64,000 nucleotides of DNA from Betaproteobacteria bacterium (GTDB lineage Bacteria > Pseudomonadota > Gammaproteobacteria > Burkholderiales > Usitatibacteraceae), in NCBI GenBank assembly GCA_016709665.1, contig JADJMI010000026.1, positions 340,160 through 404,159 on the forward strand. Direction: 5' to 3'. The position numbers and the translations under genes are program-made. The notes under the pieces are model-generated. The model was not told where the DNA came from, searched no databases, and saw only the letters and a program-made list of their open reading frames with translations. Shown piece after piece: positions 45,962-54,656 of the stretch (position 1 is the first letter of the stretch; each line of letters opens with the position of its first letter).

Positions 45962-48900
45962 TCAGGATGTCGGAACGGCGCGTTGCCCCAGGCGCTTCAG
46001 GCAGCGGTCGATCCATTGCGCCGTGAGCTTTTCCTGCACGGCGTTCTGGCCGAGCCGCTCGCGAAGCGCGGGGAAGTCCACGCGGTCCAGTTCCTGATCC
46101 TGATTGAAGCACGAAAATACGTAGGTCGTCTTTCCGGTGGCCGGGTCCACGTGCGGCTGGAGGCACTGCGCGCAGATCTCCTTCATCATGCACTGCATCG
46201 GCGAGTTGATGGAACCGATGGCCACGTGGGAGCCCTTCAGGTACGGCTGCAGCACCGCATGGCGGGCGCCCTTCACGGCGTTCATCATCCCGTCGGAGCC
46301 GATGGCGATGATGCGATCGGCATCCTGCAGCTTCACGGACTGCGCCCCCAGGCGCCCTTCGGCGTGGGCGCGCATCGCCTCGACGATGTTGCCCACGAAG
46401 GCCTTGTCGCCCGCTCGGGTCGGCGCGAATCCGGGCGCTTCGTCGCAGCACCAGATCACCTCGTCCGCCGCGGCCTCGATCTGGGCGACCTTGTAGCGGT
46501 CGATCACCTTCTTGTAGCCGGCGAAGTACAACACCTTCGAGCCGGCCGCGCGAAGCGCGGCGCCGATCGAGAAGAGCACCGCGTTGCCCAGGCCGCCGCC
46601 GACCAGGGCCACCGTTTCGCCCGAAGGCGTCTCGGTGGGCTCGCCCGTGGGGCCCATCAGGATGACGGGTTCGCCGGGCTCGAGGAAGGCGCACAGGTCC
46701 GACGATCCGCCCATCTCGAGCACGATGGTGGAGACGAGGCCCTTCTCGCGATCCACCCACGCGCCGGTGAGCGCGAGCCCCTCCATGGCGAGCTTCGTCC
46801 CGTCGATGGCCGGGGCGAGCGATTCGAAATTCTGCAGGCGGTAGAACTGGCCGGGCCGGAATGCCCGCGCGGCGAGCGGCGCCTCGAGCACGATCTCCAC
46901 GATCGTGGGGGTGAGCCTCTCGACGCGGTGCACCTTCGCGCGTAGCTGGCGGTTGATGCCGGCGAGGAACGCGTCGGACTCGCCCGCGGCGCGGGCCGGC
47001 CGTTTCTCGAGGACGCGGCTCACGGAAGGGTAGCCCTGCTTGGCCGAACCCATCGCCTTCACGACGTTGCCGGCCCACGACGGGTGCAGGTCGCCGAAGA
47101 AGCTCATGTAGGTGTCGGCTTCGCCCTTCCACATCAGCACCTGCGGCGTGGCGGGCTTCGCGCTCTTCTCGGGCTTGACCGGCCTGCCGTCGTCGTCGAG
47201 GGCGCTGAAGTACTTGCCGTCCAGCTTGAAGTGCCCCGCGTCCTCGCGAGCGAGCACCGTGTTGGGCTGCGTGCCGGCGGCGATGAGGATCGTGCGCGCG
47301 GGCAGCGTGTGCTCCTTGCCGTCGGCCGTGGTGGCGACCAGCGCGTGGGCCCAGCCGGCGCGGTCCGTCTCGATCCGCACGGGCGTGAGGCCCTCGGCGA
47401 AGCGGATTCCCTCCTCGAGGGCTTTCTCGATCTCCTCGTGATTGAGCGTGTAGCTGGGGCTGTCGATCATCCGCTTGCGGTAGGCGAGGGTGGACCCGCC
47501 CCAGGATTGCAGCAGCTCCACCACGCGGGCCTCGCGGCTGTCGCGCCTCGCGGCCTCGCGCTCGGCGCGGATGGCCTTCGCATGCGCGATGAATTCGTCG
47601 GCGATCTCGCGTTCCTCCGGGCGCCAGGCCGAGCGAACCGTCTCCTCGCCCCGCTCGGCGGCGAGCGTCTCGAAACGCGAGAGGAATTTCTCCACCTGGA
47701 CCGGGTAGTACGCGAGCGATTCCGTGGCCGTGTCGATGCCCGTGAGGCCCCCGCCCACCACCACGATCGGCAGGCGCACCTGCAGGTTGGCGATCGTGTC
47801 CTTGCGCGCGGCGCCGGTGAGCTGCAGGCCCATGAGGAAATCCGAGGCCGTGCGCACGCCGCGGGCGAGTCCACCGGGCAGTTCCAGCACGGTGGGCTTG
47901 CCGGCGCCGGCGGCGAGGGCGATGTGGTCGAAGCCCATCGAGAATGCCTGAGCCGCGGTGAGGGTGCCGCCGAAGCGCACGCCCCCGATGAGGGCGAACT
48001 CGCGTCGACGCTCGACGAGCAGGCGCGCGATCTTGAGGAAGTTCTTGTCCCAGCGGACGGTGATGCCGTACTCGGAGACGCCCCCGAAGCCCGCCATCAG
48101 GCGCGACTCGAGGGGCTCCACGAGCTGGTCGATATCGCGGATGGGGGCGAAGGGAACGCGCTCTCCCGTGGGCGCGACACCCGAGATCGCCTCGGGCAGG
48201 GGTTCGATCTTGAGTCCGTCGATGCCGACCACGGTGTGGCCGTCGTTCATGAGGTGGTGGGCGAGCGTGTAGCCGGCCGGGCCCATGCCCACGACGAGCA
48301 CGCGCTTGCCGGTCGCCGGAAGGGGCAGCGGGCGGCGCAGGTTGAGCGGATTCCAGCGCGTGAGGAGGGCGTAGATCTCGAAGCCCCAGGGCAGCGCGAG
48401 CACGTCCTTCACGGTGCGCGTCTCGGCCTGCGGGATGTTGACCGGGTCCTGGCGCTGGTAGATGCACGCCTTCATGCAGTCGTTGCAGATGCGGTGCCCG
48501 GTGGCGCAGACGGTCGGGTTGTCCACGACGATCATCGCGAGGGCGCCGATGGCGCAGCCTTCGGCCTTCAGCTTGTGGAATTCCGAGATGCGCTCCTCGA
48601 GCGGGCAGCCCGCGAGGGGTACGCCGAAGGGGCTTTTCTTGAAGGCGACGCTGCCGTCCTCGGCCGGCTTTTCCTTGAGCCCCTTCGAGCAGGAATCCTT
48701 GCCCTGCTCGTGGCACCAGATGCAGTAGTTGGCCTCGTCCAGGGCGCCCGTGAGGTCCGTGCCCGAGTCGGTGAGCGCGAAGCCCTCGCGGCGCCGGATG
48801 TGGTGGAGGGTGTGCACGGCGAAGCCCGATTCTTCCCGGGTGGCGACCGGCACGAGGTGATTGGGGTCGACGCGCTGGGGCGGCTTGAAGAGAACGCCTG

Positions 48901-49465
48901 CCTTGTTGCGGGCACGTCCCTCGGCCGTGTGCGCGGCCCAGGCGCAGTAGCGCTCGGCGAGGGCGAGTTCCCCGGCGTGGTTGGCCTCGTCCGCCAGCCA
49001 TCCGAGAACGGCCTTCGCGAAGGCGAGCTCCTCGAAGCGGCCGCCCAGCGTCGCGGCGAGTTCGGCTTCCAGCGCCGGGCCGTCGAGCGACGCGGCCTCG
49101 TCGGCCTTCACCTTGAGCATGGCGCGGCGCTGCACGAACTTGCGCTTCACGCGGAAGAGGGGCTCGCGGTCGGTGTGCGCGGCGGTCAGGCGATCGACGT
49201 CGGCCTGGATGCCGAAGAGTTCGGCGACGAAGTCCTCGAGCAAGGGCGCGACGGCCATCAGCAGGTCGGCTTCGTCCTTCGCCGCGAGCGGTTCCGGCGC
49301 CGCCCGGGCCGCGATGAGCCGGTCGCGAAGCGCCGCGTCCGCATCGCCAAGGGCCTCCAGAAAGCGGGTGTCCAGCCGGGCGAGGCCGGTGGAGTCGTGC
49401 AGTGCCTCGAAGGAGAAACCGTGGGCGAGAACGAGCTTTTCGGGGGCGATCATTCGGGATTCCAT
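45962..49465 (-). CDS. Large fused FAD/NAD oxidoreductase, GltD-like plus PyrK-like
   Basis: A protein of about 1167 residues. The N-terminal region of about 350 residues has Cys clusters (ANYCIWCHEQGKDSCSKG, CNDCMKACIYQ) that could hold Fe-S centres. A GltD-like pyridine-nucleotide disulfide oxidoreductase module follows (VLVVGMGPAGYTLAHHL, VVGGGLTGIDTATE, ILIAAGTQPN). The C-terminal third resembles the ferredoxin-reductase/PyrK electron-transfer subunit (FRPGQFYRLQNF, GPTGEPTETP, VALVGGGLGNAV) with a terminal Cys set (MQCMMKEICAQC). ATG 49465 or 49453 is likely; neither has a strong ribosome site. A -10 TAGAAT lies at 49523-49518. The redox partner is unknown. Confidence 0.85.
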   Translation of the reverse strand: MESRMIAPEKLVLAHGFSFEALHDSTGLARLDTRFLEALGDADAALRDRLIAARAAPEPLAAKDEADLLMAVAPLLEDFVAELFGIQADVDRLTAAHTDREPLFRVKRKFVQRRAMLKVKADEAASLDGPALEAELAATLGGRFEELAFAKAVLGWLADEANHAGELALAERYCAWAAHTAEGRARNKAGVLFKPPQRVDPNHLVPVATREESGFAVHTLHHIRRREGFALTDSGTDLTGALDEANYCIWCHEQGKDSCSKGLKEKPAEDGSVAFKKSPFGVPLAGCPLEERISEFHKLKAEGCAIGALAMIVVDNPTVCATGHRICNDCMKACIYQRQDPVNIPQAETRTVKDVLALPWGFEIYALLTRWNPLNLRRPLPLPATGKRVLVVGMGPAGYTLAHHLMNDGHTVVGIDGLKIEPLPEAISGVAPTGERVPFAPIRDIDQLVEPLESRLMAGFGGVSEYGITVRWDKNFLKIARLLVERRREFALIGGVRFGGTLTAAQAFSMGFDHIALAAGAGKPTVLELPGGLARGVRTASDFLMGLQLTGAARKDTIANLQVRLPIVVVGGGLTGIDTATESLAYYPVQVEKFLSRFETLAAERGEETVRSAWRPEEREIADEFIAHAKAIRAEREAARRDSREARVVELLQSWGGSTLAYRKRMIDSPSYTLNHEEIEKALEEGIRFAEGLTPVRIETDRAGWAHALVATTADGKEHTLPARTILIAAGTQPNTVLAREDAGHFKLDGKYFSALDDDGRPVKPEKSAKPATPQVLMWKGEADTYMSFFGDLHPSWAGNVVKAMGSAKQGYPSVSRVLEKRPARAAGESDAFLAGINRQLRAKVHRVERLTPTIVEIVLEAPLAARAFRPGQFYRLQNFESLAPAIDGTKLAMEGLALTGAWVDREKGLVSTIVLEMGGSSDLCAFLEPGEPVILMGPTGEPTETPSGETVALVGGGLGNAVLFSIGAALRAAGSKVLYFAGYKKVIDRYKVAQIEAAADEVIWCCDEAPGFAPTRAGDKAFVGNIVEAMRAHAEGRLGAQSVKLQDADRIIAIGSDGMMNAVKGARHAVLQPYLKGSHVAIGSINSPMQCMMKEICAQCLQPHVDPATGKTTYVFSCFNQDQELDRVDFPALRERLGQNAVQEKLTAQWIDRCLKRLGQRAVPTS

Positions 49466-49696
49466 TCGGCGCGGCGCGATTCGCGGCATTGCCGCCGGAA
49501 TCGATGTAAAGCCGTCTATTCTAGCCGACCGGACCGGGGCGATGATGCGGTACGTCATGGGTCTTGATCCGCAGCCTCGGCAAGCCCGGTTCGTCTATCA
49601 TTCCCCGCTCCCGATCCGCGACCGGTCCCTTCACCGAATGCACCCCATGCCCGAATCCGACCACGGCGGCACCCGCTCCGGCGCCCGCACCTGACC

Positions 49697-50653
49697 ATGG
49701 ACGGCGCCCGCATCATCGACCGCCTTCGTCCCGACGCGGAAGGCGAAAGGCAGGATCTCGTCGAGGGACTCTTCGCGTCCCACGCGCGGATCTCGCCCAA
49801 GTACTTTTACGACGAGATGGGCTGCGCGCTCTACGGCGCCATCTGCCGGCTCGACGAGTACTACCCCACCCGCACGGAGATCGCGCTCTTCCAGGCGAAC
49901 CGCGACGAGATCGCGAAGGCGATCGGCCCGGGCCGGCAATTCGTGGATCTCGGCGCGGGGGACTGCGGCAAGGCGCAGGGGTGGATTCCCTTCCTGGCGC
50001 CTCGGCGCTACGTCGCGGTCGACATCGCCGCGCACGAGATCGGGAAGTCGCTCGCCCGCATCGCGCCCGATTTTCCCGGGCTCCCGCTCGTGGGTCTCGC
50101 GACGGACTTCACGCATGCATTGGACCTCGAGGGCGTGCTGGACGGCTCGCCTGCGCTCTTCTTCTACCCGGGCTCGAGCATCGGCAATTTCACGCCGAAG
50201 GAGGCCGTGCGGTTCCTGTCCTGCATCAAGGGCCAATGCGCGACGCGGCCCGGAAGCACGCTCCTCGTCGGCGTCGACGGCAAGAAGGACAAGGCGCTGC
50301 TCGATGCGGCGTACGACGACGCGCTCGGCGTGACGGCGGCGTTCAACCTGAACGTCCTGCGCCACCTGAACGCACGTCATGGGTTCGATTTCGACGTCGC
50401 GGCGTTCCGGCACGTGGGCTTTTACGACGAAGGCGAAGGGCGCATCGAGATGCACCTGGAGGCCAGGCGCGATACGGCCGTGCATGTCGACGGGCGCGAA
50501 CGCGTCTTCCACGCCGGCGAGCGCATCCACACCGAGAGCTCCTACAAGTACCACGCCGCCGAGTTCGAGGCGATCCTGGGCGAGGCGGGATTCGCGACGA
50601 TTCGCCGCTGGGACGCCCCCGCCGGCGGGTACTTCGTCTTCCACGCGGCCTAG
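49697..50653 (+). CDS. egtD: EgtD, L-histidine N-alpha-trimethyltransferase
   Basis: EgtD trimethylates histidine with SAM to give hercynine, the shared precursor of ergothioneine and selenoneine. The 318 residues show the family's KYFYDEMGCALYGAICRLDE and YYPTRTEIALF near the start, the SAM site FVDLGAGDCGKAQ, the middle motif FFYPGSSIGNF and the late HTESSYKYHAAEF. Length is typical. Its TAG shares CTAG (50650-50653) with the stop of the convergent methyltransferase. The neighbouring egtB, senA, senB and senC define the pathway. Confidence 0.95.
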   Translation: MDGARIIDRLRPDAEGERQDLVEGLFASHARISPKYFYDEMGCALYGAICRLDEYYPTRTEIALFQANRDEIAKAIGPGRQFVDLGAGDCGKAQGWIPFLAPRRYVAVDIAAHEIGKSLARIAPDFPGLPLVGLATDFTHALDLEGVLDGSPALFFYPGSSIGNFTPKEAVRFLSCIKGQCATRPGSTLLVGVDGKKDKALLDAAYDDALGVTAAFNLNVLRHLNARHGFDFDVAAFRHVGFYDEGEGRIEMHLEARRDTAVHVDGRERVFHAGERIHTESSYKYHAAEFEAILGEAGFATIRRWDAPAGGYFVFHAA

Positions 50654-51291
50654 CGCGCCAGGCCGGCTTTCAGGCGGCCGCGGGCCACGTAGTGCTGGGT
50701 GAACGGTCCGGTGTCGACCCGGAAGTCATCGAGGAATCCCGCGAGCACCGTCCACGGGGCGTCGAAATGGCGGAAGTCGGTGATGTACTCCCGGTGCGAC
50801 CAGCGAAGGTAGGCGTTCAGCGGCCAGAGCCAACGGGCGTAGAGCTTGGTACTCGTCGCGGCGACGCGCGCCCCCGGCCTGGCGGCGCCGAGCACGTTTC
50901 GAAGCGACTGCGCCGACTGCGTGAGGTCGTGCGTGTAGCTGAACAGGACGGCATCGGCGCCGCGGGGCAGGCCCACCTCGTGGGCGGCTCCCTGGACGAG
51001 CAGGAGGTTGTTCGCGCCGCGGAGCGCATCGCGTTCCCGCGCCACCGAGAGCATGTCGCCTGACGGATCGAACCCGATGACGCGGCCCGACGGACCCACG
51101 GCCTCCAGCAGGTACGGAAGGCACCAGCCGGTGCCGCAGCCCGCGTCGATCACGGTTTCGCCGGGTCGCGGGTCCAGGGCCCGCATGGCCTTGCGGCGGA
51201 TGTCGTCGATGAGACGGGTGGCCCGGTCGTACCGCGGTGCGAGGTCGCGGTAGTGAGCGGCGGCGCGGGCGAGGCGTTCGGCTTCGCTCAC
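50650..51291 (-). CDS. Class I SAM methyltransferase coupled to egtB
   Basis: A 213-residue Rossmann methyltransferase with motif I VIDAGCGTGWCLPYL, an acidic post-I FDPSGDML, and AVLFSYTHDLTQSAQSLRNV. The N-terminus (HYRDLAPRYDRATRLID) recalls UbiE/ubiquinone-type enzymes. GTG 51291 overlaps the egtB stop (GTGA), so it is translated with egtB and is the last gene of the senB-senC-egtB operon. No ergothioneine or selenoneine step known to me needs it. N-, S- or Se-methylation of a thiol- or selenohistidine is an inference. Ovothiol synthesis by OvoA has a comparable fused methyltransferase. Confidence 0.85.
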   Translation of the reverse strand: MSEAERLARAAAHYRDLAPRYDRATRLIDDIRRKAMRALDPRPGETVIDAGCGTGWCLPYLLEAVGPSGRVIGFDPSGDMLSVARERDALRGANNLLLVQGAAHEVGLPRGADAVLFSYTHDLTQSAQSLRNVLGAARPGARVAATSTKLYARWLWPLNAYLRWSHREYITDFRHFDAPWTVLAGFLDDFRVDTGPFTQHYVARGRLKAGLAR

Positions 51292-52568
51292 GCGTCGAGC
51301 GCGAGCCTGAGGCCGGAGAACTGCCAGCGCGCCGACGGCGGGAAGAAATTGCGGTACGTCGGGCGGATGTGCGAGAGGGGCGTGGCGCAGGAGCCGCCGC
51401 GCAGGACGTACTGGTTGCACATGAACTTGCCGTTGTACTCGCCGACGGCCCCTTCGGCCGGGCGGAAACCGGGATAGGGGTCGTAGCCGCTTCGCGTCCA
51501 CTCCCACACGTCCCCGTAGGCCTGGGCGAGCGTGCCGGGCTCCGGCTCCTCGCGAAGCGCGAGGGGGTGGCAGGCGCCACCATCGAGGAAATTGCCGCGG
51601 ACCGCGCCCGTCGAGGCCGCCACTTCCCACTCGGCTTCCGTCGGCAACCGCGCGCCCGCCCAGCGGGCGAATGCCTCCGCCTCGAAGAAGCTCACGTGGC
51701 AGATGGGCGTGTTGGCGTCGATGGCCACCATGCCGTGCAGCGTGAAGGTCCGCCACTCGCCATCGGTCTTTTCCCAGTACAGCGGGGCCTCCCATCCGTG
51801 CGCCCGCACTTCGTCCCAGCCCAGGGAAAGCCAAAGCTCGGGCCGGCGGTAGCCGCCGTCCTCGACGAAGGCGAGGAAATCGCCGTGGGTCACCGGGTGC
51901 GAGGCGATCTCGAAATCGCGCAGGAACACGCGGTGCCGGGGCGATTCGTTGTCGAAGGCGAAACCCGGGCCTTCGTGGCCGATCTCGTGCAGGCCGCCTT
52001 CGAAGCCGAGCCAGCGGGGACGGCGCGCGCGGATGGCGGTGAGAGGCCAGTTCTTCCGGTACGCGGGTCTTTGCGGGTTGCGCGAGAGGAGGTGCTTCAC
52101 GTCGGTGAGCACGAGTTCCTGGTGCTGCTGCTCGTGGTTGAGGCCCAGTTCGATGAGCGGCAGGAGCGCGGCGTTGCCCGAGGCGAACAGTCGCCGCATG
52201 CCCGCGTCGACGTGGGCGCGGTAATCGAGGACCGCCCCGAGGTCGGGTCGCGAGATGAGCCCGCGCTCGTGCCTCGGGTGCTTGTCGCCGATCGCGTTGT
52301 AGTACGAGTTGTAGAGCACCTTGAAGGCGGGGTCGAAGGCCCGGTAGCCCGCGAGGCTCGGCGACAGCAGGAAGGTCTCGAAGAACCAGCTCGTGTGGGC
52401 CAGGTGCCACTTGACCGGGCTCGCATCCGGCATGGACTGCAGCGCGCAGTCTTCCGGCGAGAGCGGCTCGGCGAGCGCGAGCGTGGCGGCGCGGACGGCG
52501 TCGTAGCGGGCCGTGAGGACGCCGGGGCTGGCGAGGGGATGGTCGTTGCGGCGGCGATGTCCGGCCAT
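51288..52568 (-). CDS. egtB: EgtB, ergothioneine sulfoxide synthase
   Basis: EgtB joins hercynine to a thiol (cysteine or gamma-glutamylcysteine) with O2 at a three-His iron site. The 426 residues have a DinB-like N-terminal domain with SMPDASPVKWHLAHTSWFFE and LGLNHEQQHQELVL, which supply the iron histidines. A formylglycine-generating-enzyme-like C-terminal domain follows (ARLPTEAEWEVAA, GDVWEWTRSGYDPYPGF, GGSCATP). It matches the common proteobacterial EgtB type. GGAGA precedes ATG 52568. Neither egtA, egtC nor egtE is in the window. It follows senC by 21 bases. Confidence 0.94.
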   Translation of the reverse strand: MAGHRRRNDHPLASPGVLTARYDAVRAATLALAEPLSPEDCALQSMPDASPVKWHLAHTSWFFETFLLSPSLAGYRAFDPAFKVLYNSYYNAIGDKHPRHERGLISRPDLGAVLDYRAHVDAGMRRLFASGNAALLPLIELGLNHEQQHQELVLTDVKHLLSRNPQRPAYRKNWPLTAIRARRPRWLGFEGGLHEIGHEGPGFAFDNESPRHRVFLRDFEIASHPVTHGDFLAFVEDGGYRRPELWLSLGWDEVRAHGWEAPLYWEKTDGEWRTFTLHGMVAIDANTPICHVSFFEAEAFARWAGARLPTEAEWEVAASTGAVRGNFLDGGACHPLALREEPEPGTLAQAYGDVWEWTRSGYDPYPGFRPAEGAVGEYNGKFMCNQYVLRGGSCATPLSHIRPTYRNFFPPSARWQFSGLRLALDA

Positions 52569-52589
52569 GGCGTCTCCTTGGCGTGGGGG

Positions 52590-53633
52590 CTACCGCACCG
52601 ATACGCCCGGAGTGCCCGATTCGATGCGGCCGATGACGGCGGCGTGGCCGAAGCCGTCGGCGCGGAAGATCTTCATGACGTCGTCCACCGTTTCCGGGGC
52701 GCAGGCGACGAGGAGGCCGCCGCTCGTCTGCGGGTCCGTGAGCAGTGCCTTGCACGCCTCGTCGATGGCCGGGCCGAGCGTCACCTTGTCGCCGTAGCCG
52801 CCGAAGTTGCGTCCCGAGGCGCCGGTGAAGAAGCCTTCTCGGGCCAGGTCGATCGCGCCGGGCAGGAGGGGAAGCGCGGAAAAGTCGACCTGCGCCGCGA
52901 CGCCCGACCCCTTGCAGATCTCGAGCAGGTGGCCGAGCAGTCCGAAACCGGTGACGTCGGTGAGCGCGTGTACGCCGTCGAGCCGGCCCAGGGCGGGGCC
53001 GGGCGTGTTGAGCTTGGTGGTGCTCTCGATCATGGCGCGGTAGCCGGTGTCGTCCAGCTTTTCCTTCTTGAGGGCGGCGCTGTAGATGCCGACGCCCAGC
53101 GGCTTGCCGAGCACGAGGATGTCCCCCGCCTTCGCGCCGGCATTGCGCTTCAGGTTGCGCGGGTCGACGAGGCCGATGGCGACCAGGCCGTATATGGGTT
53201 CCACGGAATCGATGGTGTGGCCGCCCGCGATGGGAATGCCGGCCCGGGCGCAGACGGACTCGCCGCCTTCCAGGATGCGGCGGATGGTGTCGAGCGGCAG
53301 CTGGTTCACCGGCATGCCCACAAGCGCGAGGGCGAAGAGGGGGTGGCCGCCCATGGCGTACACGTCGGAGATCGCGTTCGTGGCCGCGATGGCACCGAAA
53401 TCATGCGGGTCGTCCACGATCGGCATGAAGAAATCCGTGGTGGCGACGATGGCCTGTGATTCGTTGATCTGGTAGACGGCGGCATCGTCGGCCGTCTCGA
53501 TGCCGACGAGAAGCGCCTTCGGCAGGATGCCCGGGGCGGATTTCGAGAGGATCTTCTCGAGCACGCCGGGGGCGATCTTGCAGCCGCAGCCGCCGCCGTG
53601 GCTGAACTGGGTGAGGCGGACATTGAGGTCCAT
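52590..53633 (-). CDS. senC: Selenophosphate synthetase (SelD/SenC)
   Basis: The enzyme makes selenophosphate from selenide and ATP. The 347 residues align along the whole length of SelD: RLTQFSHGGGCGCKIAP places the catalytic Cys16 and Lys19, followed by TTDFFMPIVDDP, GGHTIDSVEPIYGLVA, DVTGFGLLGHL and DPQTSGGLL. The catalytic residue is Cys, not selenocysteine. In this context (between senB and egtB) it fits SenC of selenoneine biosynthesis. It could also feed selenoproteins or selenouridine, but no selA, selB, selC or mnmH is in the window. GGAGAA precedes the ATG. Confidence 0.9.
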   Translation of the reverse strand: MDLNVRLTQFSHGGGCGCKIAPGVLEKILSKSAPGILPKALLVGIETADDAAVYQINESQAIVATTDFFMPIVDDPHDFGAIAATNAISDVYAMGGHPLFALALVGMPVNQLPLDTIRRILEGGESVCARAGIPIAGGHTIDSVEPIYGLVAIGLVDPRNLKRNAGAKAGDILVLGKPLGVGIYSAALKKEKLDDTGYRAMIESTTKLNTPGPALGRLDGVHALTDVTGFGLLGHLLEICKGSGVAAQVDFSALPLLPGAIDLAREGFFTGASGRNFGGYGDKVTLGPAIDEACKALLTDPQTSGGLLVACAPETVDDVMKIFRADGFGHAAVIGRIESGTPGVSVR

Positions 53634-53673
53634 TCGGGTTCTCCGGTTGCGTGTCTGGGGAATGGGTCGGATT

Positions 53674-54656
53674 CTAGCGCCGGACCTTGCGGACCGGCGT
53701 GACGACGAGGGCCCGCACGGCGGCGCGCTCGGCGGCCGGCGTGAACAAGTCGCGGCGTTCCTGGCAGGCGACCTGCAGGCCGCGCAGGGCCGATGGGGCG
53801 GCGCACAGCCTCGCGAGGGCCCGGGCGAGACCCGGAGCGTCGCCTACGTCGAAATAGCCCGGGTAGCGATCGCCGAGCATGCCGACATTGCCCGACATGC
53901 GGCTCGCCAGCACCGGCGTGCCCGAGAGGATGGCCTCCACGATCACGTTGGCGCCCCCTTCCATCCGGGAGGGGTGGATGAGGAGGTGCGCCCGGCGGAT
54001 CACGCCGCGGGCGAGCCCGTGGGGCAGGGCGCCGAACCACCGGTACCGCGGGTCGCGGGCCATGGCGGCCTCGGCCTCGCGGGCGAAATCTCCTTCGAGG
54101 GCGTCGCCCACGTGCCGGATGCGGATCGGCAGCGCGGGGTCCAGCAGGGCGAGCGCTTTCCAGAGGGTGCGCGGGTCCTTTTCCTCGCGCAGGTGCCCTA
54201 CTACCGCGCAGTCGAGGCGCCCGCGTGGCTTTGCGAGGGGCGCGAGCGGGCGCGCGGACTGGTGAATGACGACGCACCGCGGGCGAAGTTCGCGCGGCAA
54301 GTGCTTCACGGCGTCCCCCTGGAGGGCCACGATGCGATCGGCGAGCGCGAGGGCACGTTGCGCCTCCGGGCTCGTGGGCAGGTCCCGGTACAGGTCGGTT
54401 CCGTGAGCACGACCACGATGCGCCGATCGGGGAACGCCGCCTTGAAGCGTTCGACGGAACCGGCGCTCTTGCGCGCGTGCAGGGCGATGAGGATATCGGC
54501 GGGCCGGCCATCCCAGGCGAACTGTACAATCGGCCTTGCGACCCCGGCGAGCAAACCCGCCCAGCGCCGGGCGGTGCGCCAGTTGCCGTTGTTGGCTTCG
54601 GGCGTGCCTGGCGTCACGAGAATCGCGACGGGGCGGGGTCGGGAAGGGGTGGCCAT
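53674..54656 (-). CDS. senB: Selenosugar synthase SenB, frameshifted
   Basis: SenB is a GT-B fold enzyme that forms a C-Se bond between a UDP-sugar and selenophosphate. The N-terminus reads ILVTPGTPEANNGNWRTARR then a Trp/Asp-rich stretch, ADILIALHARKSAGSVERF, typical of this family. After a one-base loss near 54402 (a missing G, joining VVVLT to GTDLYRDLPTSPE) it continues VALQ-type segments, AVVGHLREEKDPRTLW and RMEGGANVIVEAI with an intact EX7E. Corrected length is 327 residues. ATG 54656 overlaps the divergent senA start; no strong ribosome site is visible. senC follows after 40 bases. Confidence 0.87.

Noticed and set aside
52590..53633. senC as a selenocysteine-containing SelD
   Set aside because: The catalytic position is a Cys codon and there is no in-frame TGA, so no selenocysteine is needed.
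54390..54410. Programmed ribosomal frameshift in senB
   Set aside because: No slippery heptamer or following structure is evident, and the break is repaired by one base, like several others in the window.
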